50,789 nucleotides of DNA from Methanomicrobia archaeon (GTDB taxonomy: Archaea > Methanobacteriota_B > Thermococci > Methanofastidiosales > NM3): contig JAUVXU010000001.1 in the NCBI GenBank assembly GCA_030603445.1, positions 107,924 through 158,712 of the forward strand, given 5' to 3'. The position numbers were made by a program, and so were the translations under genes. This document shows, in pieces, positions 32,341 to 40,830 of this stretch (positions within the stretch are counted from its first letter, which is position 1; the number at the start of each line of letters is the position of its first letter). A model generated the notes under the pieces. The model searched no databases, was not told the origin of the DNA, and worked only from the letters and a program-made list of their open reading frames with translations.

Positions 32341-32883
32341 TTAGAATGAATGGAGAAAAACAAGATTTTCTTCAGTTAGGAAATGTACTGTCTTCTTATG
32401 TTTTACACTAAGGCGCACATCATTTGTTTCTATGATTTTCTCGACATCGGAAAACGCGTCAATAAGATTTTCATTCACGACCTCAAATGTTTTTTCTTTT
32501 CCCTTTGATTCTATTGCATTTATTAGGCATATGTCAAGAATTTCAGCTAAGATATTTTCATGTATTTTCTTGGCACTATAACCTCTTTCGCTTAACCTTT
32601 GATAAAGTGTTCGTGGGGGGCATCGCAAGATGATTATCATATCATTGTAGAACATTTCAGCATAATGGGAATCAATCACGGCATCATCATAAGAACCAAT
32701 ATATGCACGCGCCATAGCAACGTCAATAACATCGGTGTCTTTGTCATCGTCTCGTTCTACAATCCAACCCCTCTCGTGGGCAAGGGCAGAGACATCCAGG
32801 TGGGGAATGTTCCTATCATTTGCTATACGTTTGGCTATTGTCGTCTTACCAGTTCCAGGAGTTCCACCAATACATATCCTCAT
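32341..32883 (-). CDS. AK6/Fap7-type adenylate kinase
   Basis: 180-residue P-loop kinase. Walker A is GGTPGTGKTTIAKRIA (residues 7-22). DVSALAHERGW, DSHYAEMFYND and the lid RCPPRTLYQRLSERGYS follow the AK6/Fap7 (hCINAP) pattern, not that of classical adenylate kinase. In archaea and eukaryotes this enzyme has ATPase activity and helps ribosomal S11/uS11 assembly into the small subunit. The ATG overlaps the stop of the HEPN response regulator (ATGA), so the two are translationally coupled. It is the last gene of the histidine-kinase operon, an unusual setting. Confidence 0.85.
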   Translation of the reverse strand: MRICIGGTPGTGKTTIAKRIANDRNIPHLDVSALAHERGWIVERDDDKDTDVIDVAMARAYIGSYDDAVIDSHYAEMFYNDMIIILRCPPRTLYQRLSERGYSAKKIHENILAEILDICLINAIESKGKEKTFEVVNENLIDAFSDVEKIIETNDVRLSVKHKKTVHFLTEENLVFLHSF

Positions 32884-33701
32884 TTTCTTTTTCCACCCAT
32901 GTATTCTCTCATTTCTTTTATGAAGAGTTCGAGTTTGTTGAAATGCAGTTCTGTCATTGGTTTAGGATGGGCAATATCATTTCGTATATGATTGAGCTCT
33001 ATTAGTCTAGCCTTTATCCATCCTATGTTGATAAAGTAGGGTTCGAATACATTTCTCCAGTTGTCAACACCCTCAAATTCATTCTTGTAAAGTATTATTG
33101 GCACGTAAAATGAGAAATCTGAGTAAAATAGGAGTGGCATCGTTATTTTCTTGCGCAGTTGTGCATTTGTTCTGCGTTGTTCGCATTTTGTTTTCACATA
33201 AGGAGGAATGCCGTTATCCCACCATTCGTTCCCATAATACTTATTAAGTGTTTTTTGTAGGAAAATGTTAAACTCTTCTTCAAAGGAGGATAGCAGTTCA
33301 TACGCTGCAGCATTGCTGTGGCTCTTCTTCTTTTTATCTTGTTTTGATAGTATGTTTTTGACAGCTGTTACGACCTCGTCTTTGCGCAACGGCTTGTTTA
33401 TAAGGTAGTCTTCAGCCCCGCTTCGCAACGTCTGAACAGCAGTTTCTTCGCTTCCATATGCAGTAAGCACTACTATTGGAATATCGGGGTCGTGTTCCTT
33501 GACTCTTTTTAATACCTCAAGGCCACTGATCTTTGGAAGCATTAAATCCAAGAGTATGAGGTCTGGTCTTTCTGAGAATGCCTTCTCCAAGGCTTCTTCC
33601 CCGTCTTGGGCGGTGATAATATCATAGTCTTCTCCAGCAAGAAATGCTTTAAGCAGTTTGATATTATCTGGCGTGTCATCAACTATGAGTATCTTTTTCA
33701 T
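32880..33701 (-). CDS. Response regulator with C-terminal HEPN-like (Swt1-type) output domain
   Basis: 273 residues from ATG 33701, with AGGAGGAG eight bases upstream. Residues 1-118 form a receiver domain: MKKILIVDDTPD, phosphoacceptor Asp52 in LILLDLMLPK, VVLTAYGSEE and NKPLRKDE. A basic linker (about 120-130) leads to a helical domain with NEWWDNGIPPYVKTKCEQRR, DFSFYVPIILYKNEF and finally IRNDIAHPKPMTELHF. There R240 and H245 make the R-x4-H motif of HEPN RNases, in the RNxxAH form of Swt1-type HEPN. No HTH is present. The gene overlaps the kinase gene by 23 bases and AK6 by 4. The receiver is certain; the HEPN call is strong pattern matching; RNase activity is inference. Confidence 0.82.
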   Translation of the reverse strand: MKKILIVDDTPDNIKLLKAFLAGEDYDIITAQDGEEALEKAFSERPDLILLDLMLPKISGLEVLKRVKEHDPDIPIVVLTAYGSEETAVQTLRSGAEDYLINKPLRKDEVVTAVKNILSKQDKKKKSHSNAAAYELLSSFEEEFNIFLQKTLNKYYGNEWWDNGIPPYVKTKCEQRRTNAQLRKKITMPLLFYSDFSFYVPIILYKNEFEGVDNWRNVFEPYFINIGWIKARLIELNHIRNDIAHPKPMTELHFNKLELFIKEMREYMGGKRK

Positions 33702-35682
33702 TATTTGTCTCCTCCTTTTGAGAAATGGGAAGCGTAAATACGAATTTGGACCATTCATTCATTTTGCTTTCTACCCATATCTTTCCACCAAGCATTTCAA
33801 CGTACTTCTTGGTGATAGCAAGCCCAAGCCCTGTTCCTTCAAAGTCCCGTGTATCTGTTCCATCTATTTGACGGAATTCGTCAAAGATGACTTCAAAGTC
33901 CTTTTTATTTATCCCGATCCCTGTATCAGAAACTTCTATTTTCAAATAATCTTTATTGTCATCATAATATGATACTGTTGTTTTAACTAGTCCACCTTCT
34001 TTATTAAATTTGATGGCGTTTGTAAGAAGATTTATCAATATTTGGCGTAATTTGGTCTTATCTACTTTTATTTCTGGAATTATATCACTTTCAATTACCA
34101 TAGTAATGTTTCTGTCTTTGGCAATAGGCGTCATAAGTTTGTATACTCTTCTAATGAGTTCATCTAACTTCACTTTCTGATACACTACTTCCATCTTGTT
34201 TGCCTCTATCTTGGAGAGATCAAGCATATCATTTATCAATTGAAGAAGATTTTCGCTGTTTTTTAGAATGGTCTGAAGGTAATCTTGCTGTTCGTCAGTA
34301 AGATTTTCTTCGTCTAGAAGCACATCACTAAAACCTATAATGGCGTTGAGCGGTGTGCGTAGTTCGTGGGATATGTTTGATACGAACTGCGATTTAAGCC
34401 TAGATGCTTCCTTTGTTTGCAAGTTGGCCTCACGTAGTTCTTGAACGAGTGCATTTAGGCGTTCATTTGCTAATTGTAGCCTTCTGGTACGTTCTTTTAC
34501 CTTATCTTCTAATATAGTATAGGAACCCTGTAATTCTTTTCCCATCTCGTTGAAAGATCTTGCCAAAAATCCAAGCTCATCATCCGAGGGTATGTTTATT
34601 TGATAACTCAAATCTTTCTTTGCAAGTTTCCTCGTCCCACGCACAAGTTCGCGTAGCGGCCTAGTTATGGTCTGTGTTACCATAATGGCGGCGATAATAG
34701 ATACAAAGATGGCAACGACTATAAGTAGTATAAATATATTGGTGAATGATTCAACATTGGAAAATACCACATCTCTTGGTATTACCTCAACAAGAACAAG
34801 GAATTCGTCTTTATTATTTGGATCAATGAATACTGGGGTGTATGTGATAATCCAATTTTTTTGATCTGTTAGTGTCCCAGATTCACCGGATATGATATTT
34901 TTATCTCCAGATAATACAAATGTGGCTATCTCCACTATTTCACCAGTTTTTATGTCTTCTCCTACTCTATGGGCGAGATATACGTTTGTATTTGAGATTA
35001 AAAACAGAGAAGATCGCTTCTTTGGTGTGTCATTCAAATCAAATGAATATTTAACTGGATTTAAGAAGAATTCAGCTGACATAGTGGTCATGATTATTCC
35101 TCTATTGTTTCCAAGTGTATCAAATACAGGGGTGGCATAGGTTACCAGTGTTGTTTTTGATGTGGGAGAAGTTGATGATACAGTAATGTAGCTTTGATCA
35201 TTCTCGAGCTTCATAGTTTCAAGGAAGTACTGTTGCGATGCAACGTTTGTAAGTTCATCATAAGGTTTATTAAAAAATGATAATCCGTCCCCCTCGATAC
35301 ATATAATTTCGTTACCATTCGCATCTATAAAGGCAATTTTTTCATATATCTCTCTGCTTTCACAAAATATGAGAAAATGTTCCTGGAGTAGTTTGCGCCA
35401 TCTTTCTATCTCTGACGTACTGTGTGTGGCCTTTGCAAAAAAATAATCTCTTATGGCCGGACTTTTCGAAAGAAATATCACGTCGCTTTCATTATAATTT
35501 ATAAAGTCATATATCTTCTCTGCCGACGAAAAAAGATCAAATTGAGTATTCTCAAGTGTTATTGCTTCAAATGACTGCGTTGCAAGATTTATGGAATAAA
35601 ATCCTGCAATTGTAATTGGTATAACAGATATAAGGAGGAATGTGATGATTAGTTTATGCGAAATACGAGAAAATATGCGCAT
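33679..35682 (-). CDS. Membrane histidine kinase (CACHE-like sensor, HAMP, HisKA, HATPase)
   Basis: 667 residues. TM1 about 11-33 and TM2 about 317-339 bracket an extracellular double-CACHE-like sensor (IAFIDANGNEIICIEGDG, YITVSSTSPTSKTTLVTYA). Then come HAMP (about 340-392, TRPLRELVRGTRKLAKKDL), a coiled coil, HisKA with SNISHELRTPLNAIIGFSD (phospho-His439), and HATPase with LTNAIKFNKEGG, VSDTGIGINKKDFE and GTGLGLAI. It senses an unknown small ligand outside the cell and phosphorylates the overlapping HEPN response regulator. It heads the operon. The bacterial-style architecture may have been acquired by transfer, as often in archaeal two-component systems. Confidence 0.95.
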   Translation of the reverse strand: MRIFSRISHKLIITFLLISVIPITIAGFYSINLATQSFEAITLENTQFDLFSSAEKIYDFINYNESDVIFLSKSPAIRDYFFAKATHSTSEIERWRKLLQEHFLIFCESREIYEKIAFIDANGNEIICIEGDGLSFFNKPYDELTNVASQQYFLETMKLENDQSYITVSSTSPTSKTTLVTYATPVFDTLGNNRGIIMTTMSAEFFLNPVKYSFDLNDTPKKRSSLFLISNTNVYLAHRVGEDIKTGEIVEIATFVLSGDKNIISGESGTLTDQKNWIITYTPVFIDPNNKDEFLVLVEVIPRDVVFSNVESFTNIFILLIVVAIFVSIIAAIMVTQTITRPLRELVRGTRKLAKKDLSYQINIPSDDELGFLARSFNEMGKELQGSYTILEDKVKERTRRLQLANERLNALVQELREANLQTKEASRLKSQFVSNISHELRTPLNAIIGFSDVLLDEENLTDEQQDYLQTILKNSENLLQLINDMLDLSKIEANKMEVVYQKVKLDELIRRVYKLMTPIAKDRNITMVIESDIIPEIKVDKTKLRQILINLLTNAIKFNKEGGLVKTTVSYYDDNKDYLKIEVSDTGIGINKKDFEVIFDEFRQIDGTDTRDFEGTGLGLAITKKYVEMLGGKIWVESKMNEWSKFVFTLPISQKEETNNEKDTHS

Positions 35683-35804
35683 TGATTCACAAAGTGATTT
35701 TTTTATATTAAATCTTTCGGTATCGTGGGCTTGAATACAAATTTTCTATTTTTTTTAAAAAGAGGTAGGCAATATTTTATATGTTTAGACAGAATTTTTT
35801 ACAC

Positions 35805-36215
35805 ATGCATCTCCTGTTGCTTGCGTGCTCACAAAAGAAAGTGAATACAAAAGATGCGCTTCCGGCAATTGAACTTTATGATGGTCCGGCATACAGGATT
35901 GTTAGAAAGATGGGAAGGGAAGGTAAAATTCCAAACTATTTAGATATTTATATTGTTTCTGGCAAGTATGGCCTTATTCCTTCTTGGCAGAAAATAAATA
36001 CTTATGATCAGAGATTGACATATGATATCATCGTTAAGACTGGTGCACACGCAAAACTTAGGGAACTGCTCTATTTGCCCTATCAACAGGTGTTGGCGAA
36101 TATGGGAAAAGAGTATTTGTCTTATTTTGAGGATATTTTGGGTGGAGCTATTTTAGTAAAAGGAAGAATTGGGGAAAAAAATTCCCTAATGAAAAAATGG
36201 CTTTTGCAACTTTGA
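35805..36215 (+). CDS. DUF6884-like protein
   Basis: 136 residues from ATG 35805. It starts MHLLLLACSQKKVNTKDALP, then AIELYDGPAYRIVRK and IYIVSGKYGLIPSWQKI. A 'xxCSxKK' start, the LYxGxxxR segment and a 'xSGKYGLI' strand are the pattern of DUF6884 and distantly of YaaA-like proteins; activity unknown. ATATTTTATATG about 30 bases upstream is the TATA box, so the in-frame ATG at 35781 is rejected as lying in the promoter. It is divergent from the histidine kinase operon and ends one base before the secreted protein gene. Confidence 0.65.
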   Translation: MHLLLLACSQKKVNTKDALPAIELYDGPAYRIVRKMGREGKIPNYLDIYIVSGKYGLIPSWQKINTYDQRLTYDIIVKTGAHAKLRELLYLPYQQVLANMGKEYLSYFEDILGGAILVKGRIGEKNSLMKKWLLQL

Positions 36216-37367
36216 TTAGTTTTCGTCGGTGCCATGCTCTCGTTCTTCAAGCTCTTCTTGGTAGAGATCAAGAACCTCCACCATGGCTTTGATAGCTATA
36301 CCTGGGCATGATGAGCATCCAAAAAGCGTGCCAATTATTGCTCCTGCGGCTATGCTCCCATACAAGAACATGAGGACCTCCTCGTCATCGTGTAGGTTAA
36401 TCCCACTACTACCGATGAGGGGATCTAACGGATCGTGATCTGCCATATCACCTACACCGTCATTATCAGTATCGCGAGAACATGGATCATATCCAAGGAG
36501 AATTTCCTGATAATCTGATATGCCGTCCCTATCAGTGTCTTGTAGGTACATATTTGTACCAAGCCTTTTTTCATCCTTATCAGATAGGCCGTCCCAATCT
36601 GTGTCATTATCTTCTGTGTAGAATGGGTTATCTGTCAGTGTTTCTCCCGGATTAGGGGGTTTTGTTTCTGGGGGCATGTTATCTGTTGGTTTATTTTCTA
36701 TAGGGGGAGTGATACCAACAGGAGGCGCAATAAGGAGGCCATAAATATTATCCGCTGCACGGGTTTTTGGATTTTTCTTAAAATAATTGTACTGTTCCAA
36801 AAGATAAGTTTCGTATTCTCTTATTGTAGAATGAGCTCCAAACTGCAACAGTTGTTCCTTCTTGTAGAGAGAACTTGCGTAATCTATTAGGAAAGGCACC
36901 TCGTTATTTAGGTATGTTTCTATAGTTCTTAACTGTTCGTTAAGTGTTCTTCCTTTTGGGAACATGTCAAGTATTATAGGCTGGCTAACCATATCGTAAT
37001 TTGCGTTATTTAGGGCTTTTTGCATAATCGAGTCAAAGAGTTTCATGGCATCTTTATCGTTTGCGTACACGAAAAGCGCTGTGATGCTTGCATTCAACTT
37101 GGCACTTGCAATTATCGTTTCCTCAATAAGTACACGCCTTTTATGCAGTGGCATATACTTTGACGTGTCCATGGCTTCCTTATATAGAGTTACATACGAA
37201 TTTGCATCCTGTGTGTAGGCATTAAATGCAGTGAGGACCTGTTTTGGGTCTTTTGAATTGCGTGGAGGAGGAGCAATTCCTCCTCTTGGACGAGCAAGAA
37301 CAGGTTCGCAAAACGATGCACAAAGGAGCATGAACAATATAATTATTCCAATTTTTTTGTTTCTCAT
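36216..37367 (-). CDS. Secreted, membrane-anchored protein with calcium-binding thrombospondin type 3 repeats
   Basis: 383 residues. Signal peptide about 1-25 (IGIIILFMLLCASFCEPVLA). A helical domain to about 210 has no recognisable family. A Pro-rich linker (residues about 215-245) is followed by TSP type 3-like Ca2+ repeats, DTDWDGLSDKDE, DTDRDGISDYQE and DTDNDGVGDMADHDPLD. A hydrophobic Cys-containing segment (AAGAIIGTLFGCSSCPG) and an acidic tail end the protein. It probably sits at the cell surface with Ca2+-rigidified stalk repeats. Its stop is adjacent to the convergent DUF6884-like gene. Function unknown. Confidence 0.75.
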   Translation of the reverse strand: MRNKKIGIIILFMLLCASFCEPVLARPRGGIAPPPRNSKDPKQVLTAFNAYTQDANSYVTLYKEAMDTSKYMPLHKRRVLIEETIIASAKLNASITALFVYANDKDAMKLFDSIMQKALNNANYDMVSQPIILDMFPKGRTLNEQLRTIETYLNNEVPFLIDYASSLYKKEQLLQFGAHSTIREYETYLLEQYNYFKKNPKTRAADNIYGLLIAPPVGITPPIENKPTDNMPPETKPPNPGETLTDNPFYTEDNDTDWDGLSDKDEKRLGTNMYLQDTDRDGISDYQEILLGYDPCSRDTDNDGVGDMADHDPLDPLIGSSGINLHDDEEVLMFLYGSIAAGAIIGTLFGCSSCPGIAIKAMVEVLDLYQEELEEREHGTDEN

Positions 37368-37495
37368 GCTTTCACCACTTTATTAGCTGGTGATAGATTA
37401 CTTAACCAATAACATAGAAGAAATATTTAATTTTGTGAGTTTTTTAGTCTCCAATATCCAAAGGTATTTATTTTATATGCAGCTAGCATAACGAA

Positions 37496-40300
37496 ATGGC
37501 ATCGTCTTTTACATTACTTCATCCAAAATTGCGCAAAGTCATCGACTCTAAAAAGTTTGTCACACAGACACTACCTCAGGCAAAGGGAATACCTGTGATA
37601 CTTAATGGAGAAAATGTACTAATCATAGCTCGAACAGGTTCTGGGAAAACAGAGAGCGCTATGTTCCCTATTTTTTCAAAGATTCTTGGCATGAAAGACA
37701 AAGTTACAGGTATAAAATTATTATATATTGCACCCTTGCGAGCCCTTAATAGGGATCTTATAGATCGTATTGGTTGGTGGGCTGATGAAATAGGCCTTAC
37801 AGCTCAAGTACGCCACGGGGATACAACACAATATCAAAGAAGAAAACAAGCCCTATCGCCACCAGATATTCTCATTATAACTCCGGAGACATTACAGGCA
37901 ATGCTTACAGGGAAGCTTATGCGCGATAATCTAAAAACCGTTCGCCATGTTGTTATTGATGAAATTCACGAACTTGCGCCAGATAAAAGGGGAATGCAGC
38001 TTTCTGTGGGTCTTGAGCGCTTGCTCAGGATATCGGGCGAATTTCAGAGAATAGGTCTTTCAGCAACGGTAGGTTCTCCCGAAGAAATAGCAAGATTTCT
38101 TACTGGAATGCGCCCGTGCAGGATAATAGATGCTACTGAAAAGAAGATGTTCGACATCAAAGTTGAATACATCAAAGTTAAACCAGAAGATGAAGAATTC
38201 GCACAAAGCCTCTCTACAAGCGCGGAGAATGCAGCTCGTGTGAACAGGATAAACGAGCTTGTGAATGAGAATGAGAGCGTGCTTACGTTTGTCAATACCC
38301 GTGAGATGGCAGAGGCTCTGTCGTCCAGATTCAATATATTCTCTGATGAGGTGGATGTACACCATTCGTCTCTTTCAAAAAAAGTGAGGATAGAAACAGA
38401 GAAGAAGTTCAAATCGCAGCACATAAAGTGCATAATTTGTACTTCATCAATGGAACTCGGAATCGATGTTGGATCAGTATCACTTGTGATACAATACATG
38501 TCGCCTAGGCAGGTATCGCGCCTTATACAGCGTGTTGGCCGTTCGGGCCATAAATACAATGAAAATCCAAAGGGAATTATTATTTCTGTAGATGCAGACG
38601 ACATCTTAGAAGCGGCGGTCATTGCGCGACGTGCAAAGGAAAACGAGCTTGAGGAAATAAAAGTATGTAACAAACCATTGGATGTTCTTGCCCACCAGCT
38701 TATTGGTCTTTCTATGGAGATAGGGGATGTGAACAAAGATGAGGCTTTTGAGCTTGTCACACGTGCAGCACCCTACATTTCCCTTAAACGAGAGGAGTTT
38801 GAGGATGTGCTTTCCTTGTTATCTTCACTTCGTCTTGTTTGGCTTGAAGATGAATCTTATCATAAGTCGAAATTTGCACTCAAATACTACTTTGAAAATC
38901 TCTCTGTCATCCCGGATGTAAAAAAGTTTAGAGTAGTGGAGATAGCATCAAATCGTTCCATCGGAGTACTTGATGAGGAATTTGTCATTGAGCGGGCGAA
39001 CATAGGAATGACTTTTATTATGAAGGGCCGTGCGTGGAACGTGATAGATGTTGGGGATGATATCCTAATTGTTGAGGAAACTTCCGGTATGGCAGCAGCA
39101 CCGGCATGGGAAGGAGAACTTATCCCAATTCCTTTCGAAATTGCCCGAGAGGTCTTTCATCTACGGGAAAGGATAGCTGAACATGCCCACGAAATTAACT
39201 TCTCTGAGGAAATTTGTAGAAAATACCCTATGAACGAGGAGGCTTATAATATTGTGGAGCAGTATGTATTATCCCAAAAACCAAAAGGAATCCCAACAGC
39301 CAATGGCATATATTTGGAGTTCTTGCAATCTCTTGCTATTTTTCACACAGGGTTTGGTTCTGTTATCAATGAAACAATTGGCAGGGTGTTAGCTGCGCTT
39401 TACTCCACAAAGTTTGGAACAAGCGTTGCTATGAAATCGGGTGCGTATCATATTGGATTCAAGTTTCCGTCCAATGTCACGCTCGAAGATGTTACATGCA
39501 TACTTGACTCACTACGCCCCGAGGACATTCGACCAATCCTGGAGCTTTCCCTTAAACGATCTAATATGTTTTTCTGGAAGTTCTCGCATGTGGCCTCACG
39601 CTTTGGCGTCCTTTCAAATGATGTTGAAAAGTTCAAGATAAAATCTATAATGAATTCTTATGAGGACACTCCTGTATATCGCGAAACGTACAATGAATTA
39701 TTTAGTAAAAAGCTAGACGTTTCAATGGCCGAGACTATTGTAAGAGACTACAAAGATGGAAAGATACTCCTTAGTGTAAAGGAGCGCAAGCATGCTTCTC
39801 CATTTGCCCAAGCCTTACTTGCAAAGTTTGGTTATGGTGAGTTAATAGGGCCCAGGAGGCCAGAACGCGAGATACTAAAACTTCTTAAGAAGCGCTTGGA
39901 AGATCGCCGCATAAGGCTTTTTTGTATCTATTGCGGCAGATGGCACGCTTCGGTAAAGATAGGACATATGAACGAGAGCCCCAAATGCCCCCTTTGTGGA
40001 GCGCGTTTTTTGGCGATAATTGATAAGAAGGATGAGAAGACAAGAAAAGCTGTAATCAAGCGTATGAAAAAACAAGATATTTCTGAAGAGGAAGAAGAGC
40101 TTGTCATACGTGCGAAACGAACTGCTGATCTAATCTTGGTGTATGGGAAGAGGGCTGCAATGGCGTTATCTGCCCGCGGGATTGGGGCGCAGACCGCTGC
40201 CCGCGTTCTTGCAAAGATGCATCCAGATGAGGAATCGTTCTTAAAGGACGTGTTGGAGACTGAAAAGACATACGCTAGAACCAGGCGTTTTTGGGATTAG
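37496..40300 (+). CDS. lhr: Lhr-type superfamily 2 DNA helicase
   Basis: 934-residue ATP-dependent 3'-5' helicase of the large-helicase-related family, active on repair or replication-restart substrates. Motif I is IARTGSGKTESAMFP, motif II (DEIH) VVIDEIHELAPDKRG, motif III GLSATVGSPEE, and the second RecA domain has CTSSMELGIDVGSVSLV and RLIQRVGRSGH. After the winged-helix and Lhr-core regions, a C-terminal zinc ribbon (FCIYCGRWHASVKIG, CPLCGARF) and helical tail are present. TTATTTTATATG about 25 bases upstream suggests a leaderless start. It converges on hxlR with a hairpin in the gap. Confidence 0.93.
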   Translation: MASSFTLLHPKLRKVIDSKKFVTQTLPQAKGIPVILNGENVLIIARTGSGKTESAMFPIFSKILGMKDKVTGIKLLYIAPLRALNRDLIDRIGWWADEIGLTAQVRHGDTTQYQRRKQALSPPDILIITPETLQAMLTGKLMRDNLKTVRHVVIDEIHELAPDKRGMQLSVGLERLLRISGEFQRIGLSATVGSPEEIARFLTGMRPCRIIDATEKKMFDIKVEYIKVKPEDEEFAQSLSTSAENAARVNRINELVNENESVLTFVNTREMAEALSSRFNIFSDEVDVHHSSLSKKVRIETEKKFKSQHIKCIICTSSMELGIDVGSVSLVIQYMSPRQVSRLIQRVGRSGHKYNENPKGIIISVDADDILEAAVIARRAKENELEEIKVCNKPLDVLAHQLIGLSMEIGDVNKDEAFELVTRAAPYISLKREEFEDVLSLLSSLRLVWLEDESYHKSKFALKYYFENLSVIPDVKKFRVVEIASNRSIGVLDEEFVIERANIGMTFIMKGRAWNVIDVGDDILIVEETSGMAAAPAWEGELIPIPFEIAREVFHLRERIAEHAHEINFSEEICRKYPMNEEAYNIVEQYVLSQKPKGIPTANGIYLEFLQSLAIFHTGFGSVINETIGRVLAALYSTKFGTSVAMKSGAYHIGFKFPSNVTLEDVTCILDSLRPEDIRPILELSLKRSNMFFWKFSHVASRFGVLSNDVEKFKIKSIMNSYEDTPVYRETYNELFSKKLDVSMAETIVRDYKDGKILLSVKERKHASPFAQALLAKFGYGELIGPRRPEREILKLLKKRLEDRRIRLFCIYCGRWHASVKIGHMNESPKCPLCGARFLAIIDKKDEKTRKAVIKRMKKQDISEEEEELVIRAKRTADLILVYGKRAAMALSARGIGAQTAARVLAKMHPDEESFLKDVLETEKTYARTRRFWD

Positions 40301-40321
40301 ACGCATATTATTCGTTTAGCA

Positions 40322-40355
40322 AGATAAGATACGTATAATTGTATTTATCTTATCT
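40322..40355. terminator. Inverted repeat between convergent lhr and hxlR
   Basis: AGATAAGAT (40322-40330) and ATCTTATCT (40347-40355), a perfect nine-base-pair stem with a 16-base loop, in the 71-base gap between two convergent genes. AT-rich and symmetrical, it is a plausible bidirectional transcription end signal. Confidence 0.5.
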
Positions 40356-40371
40356 CTATTTATGGAATTTC

Positions 40372-40737
40372 CTAAAGAACGCATTCTTTGCATGTCGTAA
40401 GGCCGCATTCCTTATTGCCCATTTTCCATTTAAGGCCCCATCTTTTCATTTCTTGCACGACACAGAGCAGCTCTTCACCTTTCTTTGTAAGCGCGTATTC
40501 GCTTTTTATTGGAACAAAAGAACTGTCAACATTTTTTTGAACAAGTTCTATTTTTTCCATCTCTTTCAATCGTCCCGAGAGAACTTTGGGAGTGATATCT
40601 TGCAACCCATTTTTTATTTCATTGAAGCGCTTGTACTTTTCCTGCCCTTTATATAGTTCCAGAAGGATGAGCAGCGTCCATTTTTTCCCAATCATATCTA
40701 TGGTTTTGTATACAGTGCATTCTTTCATAGTATACAT
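40372..40737 (-). CDS. HxlR-family winged-helix regulator with cysteine-rich tail
   Basis: 121-residue MarR-like DNA-binding protein. The N-terminal CTVYKTIDMIGKKWTLLIL is the HxlR signature with its conserved Cys. ITPKVLSGRLKEMEKIELV is the recognition helix and wing, and YALTKKGEELLCVVQEM the dimer helix. An extra C-terminal tail, KECGLTTCKECVL, adds three cysteines. HxlR proteins such as HypR and YodB sense oxidative or electrophile stress through Cys, so redox or nitrosative sensing is plausible. It is divergent from hcp with 93 bases between the start codons and two palindromes in that gap. TTTATATAC on the minus strand is its TATA box. Confidence 0.86.
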   Translation of the reverse strand: MYTMKECTVYKTIDMIGKKWTLLILLELYKGQEKYKRFNEIKNGLQDITPKVLSGRLKEMEKIELVQKNVDSSFVPIKSEYALTKKGEELLCVVQEMKRWGLKWKMGNKECGLTTCKECVL

Positions 40738-40746
40738 TTGGAAACT

Positions 40747-40754
40747 TACTAGTA
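40747..40754. promoter_or_regulatory. Candidate HxlR operator 1
   Basis: Palindrome TACTAGTA, ten bases upstream of the hxlR ATG and overlapping the region between its TATA box and start. It would allow autoregulation. Confidence 0.45.
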
Positions 40755-40768
40755 TATAAAGGTATATT

Positions 40769-40778
40769 TACTATAGTA
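40769..40778. promoter_or_regulatory. Candidate HxlR operator 2
   Basis: Palindrome TACTATAGTA, immediately upstream of the TATAATTATA box (40781-40790) that serves hcp. It shares the TACT/AGTA half-sites with operator 1. Confidence 0.45.
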
Positions 40779-40830
40779 GATATAATTATAATACTGGCTT
40801 GTGTTATGTATTATGATGGAGGAATCAAAA

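Noticed and set aside
38044-38760. 238-codon minus-strand frame in lhr
   Set aside because: Antisense to helicase motifs III-VI; no promoter or motif of its own.
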